From Rhodococcus sp. (in: high G+C Gram-positive bacteria) (lineage in GTDB: Bacteria > Actinomycetota > Actinomycetes > Mycobacteriales > Mycobacteriaceae), in NCBI RefSeq assembly GCF_023264675.1, contig NZ_JAHFVG010000001.1:62001-126000 (forward strand): a DNA stretch of 64,000 bases, written 5' to 3'. The notes under the pieces are model-generated. The model made no database searches, was not told the DNA's origin, and saw only the letters and a list, made by a program, of their open reading frames with translations. A program made the translations under genes and the position numbers. This document shows, piece after piece, positions 8,807-17,320 of this stretch (the first letter of the stretch is position 1; every line of letters starts with the position of its first letter).

Positions 8807-9011
8807 GTTCTGTAACAATCTCTTTCATGATACGGAAGGGATGATGGAGCTGCTGCACGGAGTTCGCGAAAGACTGCAGGAGGCTCTGCGAGCGGTTGAT
8901 GTAATCCACCATGTAGTACATCGACTGCTCGTGGTAAGCCCAAATGCGACGCTTCCGGGCGCGGTACTTCATCTTCGGAAAGTGTTCCGGCGTACGTGGT
9001 TTCGAGCCCAT
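8685..9011 (-). CDS. Hypothetical basic protein overlapping thyA
   Basis: Up to 108 aa from the ATG sharing a base with the upstream stop (TGATG). The N-terminal 65 residues are basic and helical ([15 protein letters not shown]). Its last ~40 codons lie within the 5' end of thyA in another frame, an unusually long overlap, so the true product may end differently or the C-terminus may be a fortuitous open frame. It otherwise fills the gap between thyA and the next gene. Confidence 0.5.
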   Translation of the reverse strand: MGSKPRTPEHFPKMKYRARKRRIWAYHEQSMYYMVDYINRSQSLLQSFANSVQQLHHPFRIMKEIVTEHEQPVRTPAAGDSVHGWVQARPDGDWDLRPVREGSSLQAL

Positions 9012-9343
9012 CAGTCTTCGAGCCACTTAAGGAGGGCATTGAGCTGATTGTTGGAATACCAACGCGAGTCGAAGAGTTCGTTGGAGTGGTAGTCACCGCA
9101 CTCGATTATGAAGGAATAGTCGTTCTCCTGGGTGTATTCGGAGTAGCCGCCGCTGACGTTGATCTCCGTGATGTACACCGGGGGCAGGAAGTCGTTCTTG
9201 TCCTTGCCGATCTTCTTGCGGACCTGGTCGGCCAGTTCGCCCGAGATCACGGACTTGACGTACTCAGTGGGGTATGGCCACTCGCCGTCGTTCTCGTCTT
9301 CGTCTTCCCACTCCGAGATGACATCGAACGTGGTGTTGCTCAT
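9011..9343 (-). CDS. Hypothetical acidic protein, 110 aa
   Basis: Not recognised. Very acidic (EWEDEDENDGEW near the N-terminus), beta-rich centre, and a C-terminus ending LNALLKWLED. Its ATG overlaps the preceding stop as ATGA. Small acidic phage proteins often act as protein-binding inhibitors, but nothing here identifies a target. Confidence 0.7.
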   Translation of the reverse strand: MSNTTFDVISEWEDEDENDGEWPYPTEYVKSVISGELADQVRKKIGKDKNDFLPPVYITEINVSGGYSEYTQENDYSFIIECGDYHSNELFDSRWYSNNQLNALLKWLED

Positions 9344-9528
9344 GCGCGTGCGTATTCCTTGCTTGTCATGGATGTGAGATGAAAACCGTTGCAGGCGCGG
9401 CATTTGTAGATGCGCTGCTCCAGCTTCGGCCGGCGAGAGCCATCGGTCCGACGAATCTGCGAAAGAACGAACTTCGCGCCGATTTCGTCCCTGTACCTGG
9501 CCTTTCCCCTGCATCTCTTCTGGTTCAT
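9340..9528 (-). CDS. Small zinc-ribbon-like protein, 62 aa
   Basis: Basic protein with KRCRGK near the start and a C-terminal YKCRACNGFHLTS motif, a form shared by many small actinophage proteins. Possible zinc-binding Cys pairs. First gene downstream of the promoter-like ATGATGCGTGAA motif at 9547. Confidence 0.7.
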   Translation of the reverse strand: MNQKRCRGKARYRDEIGAKFVLSQIRRTDGSRRPKLEQRIYKCRACNGFHLTSMTSKEYARA

Positions 9529-9546
9529 GACAGAACCGTATCACAG

Positions 9547-9562
9547 CTTCACGCATCATGTT
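9547..9562 (-). promoter_or_regulatory. ATGATGCRTGAA motif, copy 1
   Basis: Minus strand reads AACATGATGCGTGAAG, 19 nt upstream of the ATG at 9528. Near-identical 16-mers occur at 21814 and 39092, each upstream of a minus-strand gene, so it is a probable promoter or operator. CATGAT could serve as a -10. Confidence 0.45.
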
Positions 9563-9576
9563 GCATTTGATGAATG

Positions 9577-9596
9577 CCAGAACCCCGACGTTCTGG
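9577..9596 (-). terminator. Stem-loop after the zinc-finger gene
   Basis: CCAGAAC/GTTCTGG stem with a 6-nt loop, just downstream (minus strand) of the stop at 9605. No T-run. It separates two minus-strand transcription units. Confidence 0.5.
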
Positions 9597-9604
9597 ACTG
9601 GGCT

Positions 9605-10357
9605 TTACAGGCTGGTGGCTTCGCGAATCATCGTCAGCTTCGTGTCGAGGTCGCCGAACCGCTGACGGACTTCCTCGATCAGGCTCATGGCATCGGGCAG
9701 CTTGGCCATCAGCTGCTCATTGGAGAGGCTGGAGTAGTCCACGGGTACATCGATGACCCTGGAGTTGCCACGGGGCGTCCTGGTAGCCGCTACGACCTTC
9801 GCGGGGGCCTTGCGTGGCGGGACTTGCTTCGCTGCGGCCTTACGTGGGCGTCCAGCCTTCTTCTTCTCGGCGATGATTCCATCCTTCACTGGGGGGATTG
9901 TTGACACAGGTTCGCCCTTCTCGACCTTCGGTCCATGGCTCTTCATGTGGCTCGCCAGCGATGCCGGCGTCTTGAACTCCTGCTTGCACACCTGGCACAT
10001 CTTCGGCTTCGAGTGCTTGCCCATCTGATGCATTCGGAGAGCCTGGATCGATGTGCCGATGTACGCGCAGTCCTTGCACTGGAACGGATCTGCCGGCTTC
10101 TGCTTGTCGGTTGAGATGTCGGTCATATGCTCTCGCTTCCATTGCTTGATTGGGCGGTAGTAATTCTGCCGTGCGTGCGGAGCGGAAAGATCCGGCGCTA
10201 TCGCGGCAGTCATTGTCTTGTCCGGGGATCGGAGCATCACATGCCCCTTCGTACTTCGCTTACCCAGCCAGCCGAGAGATATAGCCTCATCGATCATTGA
10301 CCGCGCCGCGCCGTCGAATCCGTTTGTATTCGGCATGTTGGTCCAGCAAACGTCCAT
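9605..10357 (-). CDS. HicA-like / C2H2 zinc finger / AT-hook protein
   Basis: About 250 aa. Residues 10-75 resemble a HicA-type dsRNA-binding fold (FDGAARSMIDEAISLGWLG, then TKGHVML with a candidate catalytic His). Two C2H2-like fingers follow: CKDCAYIG...MHQMGKH and CQVCKQEFK...HMKSH. Next comes an AT-hook-like KKAGRPRKAA within a basic Pro/Lys/Ala linker, then an acidic coiled C-terminus (IEEVRQRFGDLDTKL). The ATG at 10357 is chosen, with a GGAG about 17 nt upstream; the ATG at 10336 is an alternative. It is likely a nucleic-acid-binding regulator. Confidence 0.65.
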   Translation of the reverse strand: MDVCWTNMPNTNGFDGAARSMIDEAISLGWLGKRSTKGHVMLRSPDKTMTAAIAPDLSAPHARQNYYRPIKQWKREHMTDISTDKQKPADPFQCKDCAYIGTSIQALRMHQMGKHSKPKMCQVCKQEFKTPASLASHMKSHGPKVEKGEPVSTIPPVKDGIIAEKKKAGRPRKAAAKQVPPRKAPAKVVAATRTPRGNSRVIDVPVDYSSLSNEQLMAKLPDAMSLIEEVRQRFGDLDTKLTMIREATSL

Positions 10358-10417
10358 AGGCAAAGAGGGGGCTCCTAACTAGACGAAAAGGCCCTGCAGC
10401 TCCACCGTAACAATCGC

Positions 10418-10687
10418 TTAGGACTGCTCCCAGTAGAAGCCACAGGACCTGCACGTCCTGATAACTGCGACGTGGTTCTGGGTCTCCCCGATCCAGTGCA
10501 TATCGAAACATCCGCAGTCGGGGCAATCGGCAGCCGCGCGGAACATGGAAAAACGAGACCGCAACTGCTCCACGATCTCGAATGTGTTTGCGCCAGAATG
10601 GATTAGCTCCTCAATGAATGAGGTGCAGAATCTCGCATCCATCCAGCGCGCCGAAACGCGCTGAGGGTCACTCAGGTCAATCTGCAT
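10418..10687 (-). CDS. Zinc-ribbon protein, 89 aa
   Basis: C-terminal zinc ribbon CPDCGCFDMH...RTCRSCGFYW after a helical N-terminus. The start is the ATG overlapping the last codons of the repressor gene by 11 nt, so the two are probably co-translated. Such ribbons occur in phage transcription regulators; the specific role is not evident. Confidence 0.7.
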   Translation of the reverse strand: MQIDLSDPQRVSARWMDARFCTSFIEELIHSGANTFEIVEQLRSRFSMFRAAADCPDCGCFDMHWIGETQNHVAVIRTCRSCGFYWEQS

Positions 10688-11021
10688 GCCGGCGCTTAAT
10701 CTCGTCGGCAAGCTGCGGGATCGTGTACTCCCCCAGCCCCATCTTCTGCAGCTCCAGGTTCGCCTCGGCCTCCGAGAGAAGACCGGCCCTGATGTAGCCG
10801 ATCAACACAGGCTGCTTCAGGACCTCGCACATCAGGCGGAGTGTCTCAGGCTTCGGTCGAGCCTCCCCACTGAGCCAGCGGTGAATCGTCGGAGGGCTGG
10901 AGTTCATCTCGCGACTGAGCTGGGCGACGTTGGCGATACCGGCCGACTCCATCGCCTCGGTGACCCACTCATGAAACTGCTCCGAGTCCCAGTGGTCACC
11001 CCTGCCCAGTGTTGCGTTCAT
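10677..11021 (-). CDS. HTH (XRE-like) repressor
   Basis: 114 aa. A helix-turn-helix spans about residues 27-50 (NVAQLSREMNSSPPTIHRWLSGEAR), followed by a dimerisation-like C-terminus. It is divergent from the small plus-strand gene at 11082 and is the best candidate for an immunity repressor in the window. The ATG at 11021 lies 7 nt after a -10 box, predicting a leaderless transcript; the in-frame ATG at 11033 would fall inside that promoter. Confidence 0.8.
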   Translation of the reverse strand: MNATLGRGDHWDSEQFHEWVTEAMESAGIANVAQLSREMNSSPPTIHRWLSGEARPKPETLRLMCEVLKQPVLIGYIRAGLLSEAEANLELQKMGLGEYTIPQLADEIKRRHAD

Positions 11022-11028
11022 GTGTAGT

Positions 11029-11057
11029 ACCATAGCGTCACGCACAACAAATGCCAA
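11029..11057 (-). promoter_or_regulatory. Sigma70-type promoter of the repressor gene
   Basis: Minus strand TTGGCA, 17-nt spacer, TATGGT, then 7 nt to the ATG at 11021. Both boxes and the spacing are near consensus. The spacer contains TTGTGCGTGACGC, a possible operator. Confidence 0.7.
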
Positions 11058-11081
11058 GTGGTGAAACGAAGGAGAGGGTAT

Positions 11082-11237
11082 ATGAACGAGGCTCCCACCA
11101 AGGGCTTCTGGATCGGAGTCATTGCCCTCGCGGTCGTGGCATTCCTTGTCTACCAAGTTATTCAGGGCGCTGAGCGCGCCGATCAGAAACTGGAAGACGG
11201 TAAGAGATACTCCTCCATGGAGTACCACGCAGCCTGA
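11082..11237 (+). CDS. Small single-pass membrane protein, 51 aa
   Basis: One transmembrane segment (FWIGVIALAVVAFLVYQVI), followed by a charged tail ending EYHAA. A strong GAAGGAGAGGG site precedes the ATG. It is divergent from the repressor gene, so it may be an early or lysogenic gene controlled from the shared intergenic region. Function unknown. Confidence 0.75.
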   Translation: MNEAPTKGFWIGVIALAVVAFLVYQVIQGAERADQKLEDGKRYSSMEYHAA

Positions 11238-11254
11238 GTTGAAATGAAACGCTA

Positions 11255-11286
11255 AAGCCCCCCACCTCGAATGAGATGGGGGGCTT
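11255..11286. terminator. Bidirectional intrinsic terminator
   Basis: AAGCCCCCCA-c-CTC pairs with GAG-a-TGGGGGGCTT around GAAT. It lies between the plus-strand gene ending at 11237 and the minus-strand gene ending at 11289, so it can end the late operon from the right and the small gene from the left. Confidence 0.8.
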
Positions 11287-11288
11287 CG

Positions 11289-11798
11289 TTACGTAACTGG
11301 CGTCAGAGTCAATGACGTTCCAGCTGCAATGACAGTGCCACGGCTGCCTGACGAGCTGGCCCTCGCCTCCACCGTGACCAACTCTCCAGTCCCGGTAAGC
11401 GTTCCAGACTTCGTCATGGAACTATTGCCATACCCAGTCCAGCTCGTTTCCGTATCATTGACTATCGCGATGCCGTTCATCAGCCTCGCTCCCTGCGTGG
11501 TCGATGGGCCGGTGTCCGCGCCGAAGGTTACGGAGACCGAGTAGTTGACGACCAAGCCTTCGGGAACGCGAATCCCATCGCTCTCGATGATCGTCCCGCC
11601 TGTCGAGCCCGTCCAGCCTGTCAGCCTCGACCAGGCATTGCCCGATGAAGTTGCGAAACTGCCACTCTTGACCAGGCCGGAAGCGACGAAGGTGACCAAC
11701 GCCCAGACCTGCGTCGACCCGACGTACAACTTCTTCACCTTGTCAGCGCCTATCGCGAAGAACTTCGTGGCCACGCCACCAGGAAACATGCCCGCCAC
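11289..11798 (-). CDS. Minor tail protein, 169 aa
   Basis: The N-terminal segment KLYVGSTQVWALV is a recurrent motif of actinophage minor tail and baseplate proteins. The remainder is a Ser/Thr/Gly-rich beta-sandwich, likely an exposed fibre tip. The GTG at 11798 directly follows the preceding TGA; the ATG at 11789 is an alternative. Last gene of the late operon. Confidence 0.65.
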   Translation of the reverse strand: MAGMFPGGVATKFFAIGADKVKKLYVGSTQVWALVTFVASGLVKSGSFATSSGNAWSRLTGWTGSTGGTIIESDGIRVPEGLVVNYSVSVTFGADTGPSTTQGARLMNGIAIVNDTETSWTGYGNSSMTKSGTLTGTGELVTVEARASSSGSRGTVIAAGTSLTLTPVT

Positions 11799-14225
11799 TC
11801 AGACCACCGCGTAAATCGTGCTGGCATCCTTGGAAGCGATGGCGTCATACTGCGCCTGCGTGCCCTTCCAGAGCGTGAGCGTCTGGCCGGTGGCGTTGGA
11901 GACCTTGCCGCTCAGCCCGCTCGTTAGTGCGGAGGTGTCGGCCTTCGCGTTCAGTGCCGTCTGCTGCGCAGCCGATACCGGCTTTGCGGAATCCGCCGTG
12001 TTGTCGACGCTACCCAGTCCCACGTCGGCCTTTGTGTGAGTATGGGACGCTGCGGCTTTCAGAAGTAGCGCGTCCTCGACGTACTTCCGAGGCGTTGCGT
12101 GAGAGTCGGCTGTCGGCGTTCCCACGGACACGACGCCACCCGTTGTGCGAAACGCCAACGTCGAGGGCGTAGCCGCAGAGGTGAACGCGAGTGGTGTGGC
12201 CACCCCTGATCCGTTGTTTGCATACGCCACGTTGATAGTGCTGACCAGGGGGACCTTGGAGTCCAGGGCTGTTGTGAGGCCAGCAACCTTGGACTGTGCA
12301 ATCGCCGCCGTGGCGTTGATGTCTGCGTCCACAATGCTTCCGTCGACAATCTTGGACGAGTCGACTGAGTTTGCAGCCAGCTTCGCGAGTGTCACTGCGG
12401 TGTCGGCGATGTGTCCAGCACTGACCTGCCCCCAGGCGGCATCGCCTGAGCTATTCGACGAGAGAAGGACCTTGGCTGTAGTGGGTGCCCCATTCGGGAG
12501 CCGAAGAGACTGAATCGTCATGCGGCGGTTAGCGTCCCAATCGTACGGGAACGAAAACTCACTACCCCCGCCCTGGTCGCCCTTCCTGTTCGTCAATGCA
12601 CGGATCGTAGTCAGGCCCAGGTTGCCCGTCCCCGATATTCGGGTTGCAGTCAGACGCATCCAGGTGTGACCGCCCCAGGTGCTCGGGAACTCGATCAACT
12701 GCGTTTCCGAGGAGCCGCCACTAGTGGCGCTCGCGACAGCTTCCCAGGTCACGCCGTCGTTCGAACGCTCCACGTCGTACTGCACCATCCGAGACGTGCC
12801 CGCGTAGGACACTCCGACCATCATGTACCTCGCCAGGCAATAGTTCAGGTTGTTCGCGTTCCATGTAAAGCGCACAGCCTCTATCGCAGAATCCGTAGGT
12901 ATCACATTGACAGTCGTGCCCTCCAGTTGCGCAAAGAGCCTGTTGTCGACGGTCCCAGCCGACCAAGTGCCAGCGGAGCGCGACTCGAAAGAGGGGAACG
13001 GAACCTTCACGCCGAACGCGAGAACATCATGCCACCATTCGTAGCCCTCGACTCGCCGTGCAACCTCAGCTCGCGCCGAGACTGGAATCTTGGCGAGGGT
13101 CACAGCGTCGTTCTGGATCTTGGCAGTGGAGACAGTGTTATCAGCCACGCCGCCGACGTAGTTCGATGCACGGTCGGCTTCGGACTTCGCCGTCACTGCC
13201 GATGCTGCGGCCTCGCTCGCCTTCGCGCCGGCTGTGGTGGCACTACCGGCTGCTGCGGTCGCCGATCCTGCGGCCTCCCCTGCCTTGGTGCCTGCGGTGG
13301 TCGCATGACCAGATGCGGTGGTGACGTGGCCCTGCGCAGTGTTGCGCGCCGTTTCGGCCTGCGTCTTTGCGGTTTCCGCTGCCGTCTTCGCGGTCTCGGC
13401 GGCCGTGCGTGCCGTACCCGCAGCCGTAGCGTGGCCTGAGGCTGTGTCACGGAACCCCTGGGCTGCACTGCGTGCCTGGTCTGCTGTCGTCGCCGATCCG
13501 GCTGCCGCGACCGCGCTTAGAGCTGCGGCATCGGCAGACCCCTGTGAAGCATCGGCCTTCTGGTTGGAGATGCCGGAAAAGTAGGCCGACTCGTTACGGC
13601 TGACGAGGGCTTCGTCTGCTGCCGCGAGAGTGTCGACGACATACTGGTCCAGGTCTCCGAGGCCGAGGAGTGGGATCGCCGGCAGATCCCCGACGCCGTT
13701 GTTCACCGAGAAGATGAGGTTGTCGCCGTCGAGCCGGACAGCCTGGACGCTAGCACCAGGAGGGCCGACAATGACCGGAGCGGACTGGGTGCCAGGTACT
13801 CGCGCGACCGACGAGAGGTCGATGACGCCACCCGGAACCGCCTCGATGTTGAACTGCCGAATCGAGACAGGGACCGTCCCACGCTTCAGGTCGATGAAGC
13901 GCACCGTGTAGCGAGCCGACTGAGGGTACGTCCACTGATCGGGAGCGAACAGCTCGACGTACTTCCGACCGTTGTATGTCAGGTCGCCGTCGACATCGAG
14001 AGTGCAGAGGGTCGGAGCGACAACCTTGATACTCGGGCCGTCAGGATTGTTCGGCGTGAGGACATAGTCACCCTCGTCGATGTTCAGCGTGAACTCGACC
14101 TTGCCGGACAGGGGGACGCTGTCTGGCACGCCGTCCGGGACTGCGGAACCGTTGGGTCCTTGGTAGTCCGGCACAAGGGCCGAGATGTTGCCGGTGACCC
14201 GCATGAACTGAAGTGGGAAAGCCAT
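11799..14225 (-). CDS. Large minor tail/fibre protein, 808 aa
   Basis: The N-terminus (about 1-200) is a tail-attachment beta domain. Residues about 205-345 are Ala/Thr/Ser-rich short repeats (AAGSATTADQA, TAAETAKTAAETAKTQ) typical of trimeric fibre shafts. Then comes a beta-rich lectin-like region (about 400-560), further repeats, and the C-terminal motif WKGTQAQYDAIASKDASTIY common at the end of fibres. Likely receptor-binding component. GGAGC 8 nt upstream of the start, with a variant ACAATTCCAT motif before it. Confidence 0.75.
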   Translation of the reverse strand: MAFPLQFMRVTGNISALVPDYQGPNGSAVPDGVPDSVPLSGKVEFTLNIDEGDYVLTPNNPDGPSIKVVAPTLCTLDVDGDLTYNGRKYVELFAPDQWTYPQSARYTVRFIDLKRGTVPVSIRQFNIEAVPGGVIDLSSVARVPGTQSAPVIVGPPGASVQAVRLDGDNLIFSVNNGVGDLPAIPLLGLGDLDQYVVDTLAAADEALVSRNESAYFSGISNQKADASQGSADAAALSAVAAAGSATTADQARSAAQGFRDTASGHATAAGTARTAAETAKTAAETAKTQAETARNTAQGHVTTASGHATTAGTKAGEAAGSATAAAGSATTAGAKASEAAASAVTAKSEADRASNYVGGVADNTVSTAKIQNDAVTLAKIPVSARAEVARRVEGYEWWHDVLAFGVKVPFPSFESRSAGTWSAGTVDNRLFAQLEGTTVNVIPTDSAIEAVRFTWNANNLNYCLARYMMVGVSYAGTSRMVQYDVERSNDGVTWEAVASATSGGSSETQLIEFPSTWGGHTWMRLTATRISGTGNLGLTTIRALTNRKGDQGGGSEFSFPYDWDANRRMTIQSLRLPNGAPTTAKVLLSSNSSGDAAWGQVSAGHIADTAVTLAKLAANSVDSSKIVDGSIVDADINATAAIAQSKVAGLTTALDSKVPLVSTINVAYANNGSGVATPLAFTSAATPSTLAFRTTGGVVSVGTPTADSHATPRKYVEDALLLKAAASHTHTKADVGLGSVDNTADSAKPVSAAQQTALNAKADTSALTSGLSGKVSNATGQTLTLWKGTQAQYDAIASKDASTIYAVV

Positions 14226-14240
14226 TGTCGGCTCCTTGCT

Positions 14241-14250
14241 ATGGAATTGT
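14241..14250 (-). promoter_or_regulatory. ACAACT-type leader motif (variant)
   Basis: ACAATTCCAT, 15 nt upstream of the ATG at 14225; 8 of 10 positions match the 5421 copy, with the same spacing. Confidence 0.4.
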
Positions 14251-15629
14251 TATGTGTGGATACGCATTTCGGCGATGTCGGTGGAGTTCGTGAAGGCGTA
14301 GCGGCTGATGAATACGCCTGCCCAAGTATTGTTCGGGCTCGGCGGCTGGATGGCATTGATGCCGCCTCGATACTGGACGATTCGACCGCTCTCATCGAGG
14401 TTCCGTATCCACATGCCGTCGCCGGAGATTTCGAGGGAGTAGCGGACCCCGGTCTTGAGTTTTGTTTGGAATACGCTACTGAAGAATGGCGTGTTGGGAA
14501 GAAGGTCCGGCGCGGTGAGCGTGCCGCCCCACTGGAAACCGCCGAGCCAGAAGCTCGTCTCGGCGAAATAGGCAATCAGGCCGCGACTACCATCTGCGGA
14601 TACGCGACCCAGGACGCCGGTCTTCGCGAGCAGGCTTGGGGCACCGTTTCCGCTTCCGCCGTAGACGAACTCGACCTTCATGTCCGAGGATCCGGTGTCG
14701 CGACGGATCTGCCGGAAGCCGTCTGTTCCAGTAAAGGTGCCGCCGTTCATCGAGACGCTGCCCTGATGGATGCCGAAGTTGTTTCCGGCGCTTTGGGTCC
14801 AACCATTGCCTACAGTGGTGGAGTTCTCGCGATCGAAGTTGTCGAAGAAGCGTGAGGTCCAGTTGTCTCGGATGGGGCTCTGCCTCGTCGGCGGGATGTC
14901 GTACGTCTTGAAGTTGTCGATAGATGCAACCAGTCCGGAGATCTGCGCAAAGTTGGCAGACCTTCTTCGGGATCCGAATCGGAACGTCTCGGCATACATG
15001 TCAGCGAAGAGCCGTTGAATCCCGTTGATGTACCCGATAATGTAGCGATCGGAGAAGATATCGAACCGGAGATGCATTGCTGCTGCCCATTCGCTTGCTC
15101 CAATGACTGCATAGTCCGCTCCGATTGACCCATACGTAGTGAAGCCCCAGGAGGTCGTTGCGTTAGTCTTGTCGCGAGTCCGAATGTTGACGTTGTAGTC
15201 CATGCTGGCGCGCTTCGTGACCTTCCCCTCCTCGTCCTTCTCCTCCCTGTTGTAGTCGGAGTCCAGTTCGATAATGACCTGATATGGCGATGAACTTGCA
15301 TTTCCGCCCTCTGTCCAGTTTCGATCCAGGAAGATCTGCTGCGTGGTCTCATTACTGCTGTTTACTGCGGTTGTCCCAATCGGCGCGCGCACGAACTCCA
15401 AAGACCAGTTCGGGGTGAGTGGCTGATGCTCGAAAGCTATGCCGCCGTCGTAGTTTCCGCTCCGGGACTGCCCCTCTGCGGCGAGCTTGAGCCGGTTGTC
15501 GACCAGCGAGAAGTCTGCGACGTTGCCCCAGAACCGCCAAGGGGGTTGCGCTACCGACTCATTCGGTCGATTGAAGTCGTCGGACCAGCCAGCCAACGCA
15601 ATCTTGTTGCGTTTCAGTAGGAATCCCAT
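14250..15629 (-). CDS. Minor tail protein with two DFNR lectin-like domains
   Basis: 459 aa. Two copies of a concanavalin/LamG-like unit: one begins GWSDDFNRPNE (about residue 17), the second FFDNFDRENSTTVGNGW (about 255). The start ATG shares a base with the upstream stop (TGATG). A third related unit occurs in the upstream gene, so the pair probably arose by duplication. Likely carbohydrate-binding tail-tip or fibre protein. Confidence 0.7.
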   Translation of the reverse strand: MGFLLKRNKIALAGWSDDFNRPNESVAQPPWRFWGNVADFSLVDNRLKLAAEGQSRSGNYDGGIAFEHQPLTPNWSLEFVRAPIGTTAVNSSNETTQQIFLDRNWTEGGNASSSPYQVIIELDSDYNREEKDEEGKVTKRASMDYNVNIRTRDKTNATTSWGFTTYGSIGADYAVIGASEWAAAMHLRFDIFSDRYIIGYINGIQRLFADMYAETFRFGSRRRSANFAQISGLVASIDNFKTYDIPPTRQSPIRDNWTSRFFDNFDRENSTTVGNGWTQSAGNNFGIHQGSVSMNGGTFTGTDGFRQIRRDTGSSDMKVEFVYGGSGNGAPSLLAKTGVLGRVSADGSRGLIAYFAETSFWLGGFQWGGTLTAPDLLPNTPFFSSVFQTKLKTGVRYSLEISGDGMWIRNLDESGRIVQYRGGINAIQPPSPNNTWAGVFISRYAFTNSTDIAEMRIHT

Positions 15630-16972
15630 CAGATCAGCGCTCCAATGAGGGCGCACTGAAGGACGCTCGAATCTCCGTCAATGCTGAGTACGCTGCAGGA
15701 GATCCGATGCCCATCCTGTACAGAGATGTTCGGAGAGTCATCGATCCGCTCGACCTGGCCAGCCAGGATGGTGGTGGAGTGAATGACAGATCGAGTGCGC
15801 TGCGGACTGGTACTGATGAGCTGAACGGTCAGTGCTCCCGTATTGCGGCTGAGCCCGTAGATGATTCGGGAGACGATCCGCTGCCGGCCTGGGGGCACGT
15901 CCATGACAACTCCGAGGTCGATCTCATTCTGGCCTAGTACCACGCCGGCGCTGGAGACAACGAACTCATCCTTCCAGCGTGCCGCTGCAGCGTAGGCGAC
16001 TTCAGCTTGCTCGTATGCTTGCTCAGCAGTCTCTCGGACGCCTGCGGATGCCTCCTGGGCTTGCTGGGCTGTCGTGTTCGCCTGCTGGGCAGTGGAGTTG
16101 GCCTGCTGGGCGGTTTGCTGCGCCTGGGCTACAGCTGACAGCTCGACGGAGGATCGAACCGCGAAGGACGCGATGCCGCCCGAGTACTGCGGGACCTGGA
16201 GGATCGCGGTCCAGGTCTGCATGGCGAACCCGGACGACCGATGCGCGGAGTCGATCGGGTATCCCGAGATGTCATCGTGTTCCATCACCAGGACGTTGTC
16301 GATGACGAGCTGGTACTTGTTGCCGATGGCTTTGAACTCGACGGTAGCTGAGTTGGAGTAGCTCTTGGCGGTATTGCTGGTCCACTGGGTGAAGTTCCAG
16401 GTGTTGCCATTCCGAGTGCCTCGACCCATGGCGCACCTGCCGCCGAAGAGGTTGACGTAGACGAACTCAGTGAGCCCAGTATTGGAGCGCAGAAAGAGGC
16501 TGGTGGCCGGCTGCGTCGGCGTGCCTCGCGGATGGATGACGGCGCTGACGGTCACGTCGTCGGACTGAGTTCCCGTCCATGGGCAGATCGCGTAGCGCCG
16601 GCCGTCGCTCGGCAGCACGTCGCGCTTGAGCTGCGCCGCCTGGTCGTCGATGCCCAGCGTCTGGCCGCTGCCGCCTTGTATCCACCCGAGGCCGAGTGCG
16701 CCGGCATTGTCGCCCCGGTTGAAGTCGTCGTAGAACTCTGCGCCGACTGCGATCTTGTTCTCGATGCGCGAGACTCGGGATGCCAGTGAAACATCGCGGC
16801 CCATGAGGAGGTTCGCGAAGTCGCTCAGGTTGGCCACGTCGGACGACGGGATACCGGTGATCGATTCGATAATCGATCCGGTGATCCCGTCGCCCATGCC
16901 GGCCACGTCGCCTTGCGTTGCCAGGGTGCCGAAGATCTTCTCTGCGGCTTCCTGGTTCATCGGACTAGACAA
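15629..16972 (-). CDS. Minor tail protein with DFNR domain and AQQA coiled-coil
   Basis: 447 aa. Residues 1-75 are an attachment region; 78-280 a lectin-like domain starting FYDDFNRGDNAGALGLGW; about 285-335 heptad-like repeats (TAQQANSTAQQANTTAQQ), a trimeric coiled coil; the remainder is a beta-rich tip. A TTG start at 16972 fits an AAGGA site 7 nt upstream; the ATG at 16960 is the alternative. Confidence 0.7.
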   Translation of the reverse strand: MSSPMNQEAAEKIFGTLATQGDVAGMGDGITGSIIESITGIPSSDVANLSDFANLLMGRDVSLASRVSRIENKIAVGAEFYDDFNRGDNAGALGLGWIQGGSGQTLGIDDQAAQLKRDVLPSDGRRYAICPWTGTQSDDVTVSAVIHPRGTPTQPATSLFLRSNTGLTEFVYVNLFGGRCAMGRGTRNGNTWNFTQWTSNTAKSYSNSATVEFKAIGNKYQLVIDNVLVMEHDDISGYPIDSAHRSSGFAMQTWTAILQVPQYSGGIASFAVRSSVELSAVAQAQQTAQQANSTAQQANTTAQQAQEASAGVRETAEQAYEQAEVAYAAAARWKDEFVVSSAGVVLGQNEIDLGVVMDVPPGRQRIVSRIIYGLSRNTGALTVQLISTSPQRTRSVIHSTTILAGQVERIDDSPNISVQDGHRISCSVLSIDGDSSVLQCALIGALI

Positions 16973-16975
16973 GGG

Positions 16976-17320
16976 TCATCCTTGGAGGGAATCGGGAACA
17001 GGTGGCGGCTGAATACCGTTCTGAGCCAGCGCTGTTCGTAGTTGGTGTTCGTAGAGTCGGTGATCGATGTCAAGACTTAGGAGGCGGTTCTTCTCCGTCT
17101 TGAGGACCACCAGGAGATCGTTGCGCGCGACATCGTCTGAGTCCCGCTGCTCCCACTTGTCCTTGAACTCATTCTTGGTGTCGGTGAGTTCTTGCTGCAG
17201 CTCGGCAACGTCATCGATCTTGACCTTGGATCGGCCCAGGCGAATAGCTCCGAGAAATACGGCGAGCGCCGAGATCACGGTGGCAATCGCACCGATTTGG
17301 TCGGCGTTCGGCCACATCAT
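16976..17320 (-). CDS. Membrane protein with coiled coil, 114 aa
   Basis: One transmembrane segment (IGAIATVISALAVFLGAI), then a long charged coiled coil (VAELQQELTDTKNEFKDKW). Coupled to the gene upstream (ATGA-type overlap). Sits close to the lysis genes; might be a spanin-like or holin-accessory protein, which is inference. Confidence 0.65.
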   Translation of the reverse strand: MMWPNADQIGAIATVISALAVFLGAIRLGRSKVKIDDVAELQQELTDTKNEFKDKWEQRDSDDVARNDLLVVLKTEKNRLLSLDIDHRLYEHQLRTALAQNGIQPPPVPDSLQG

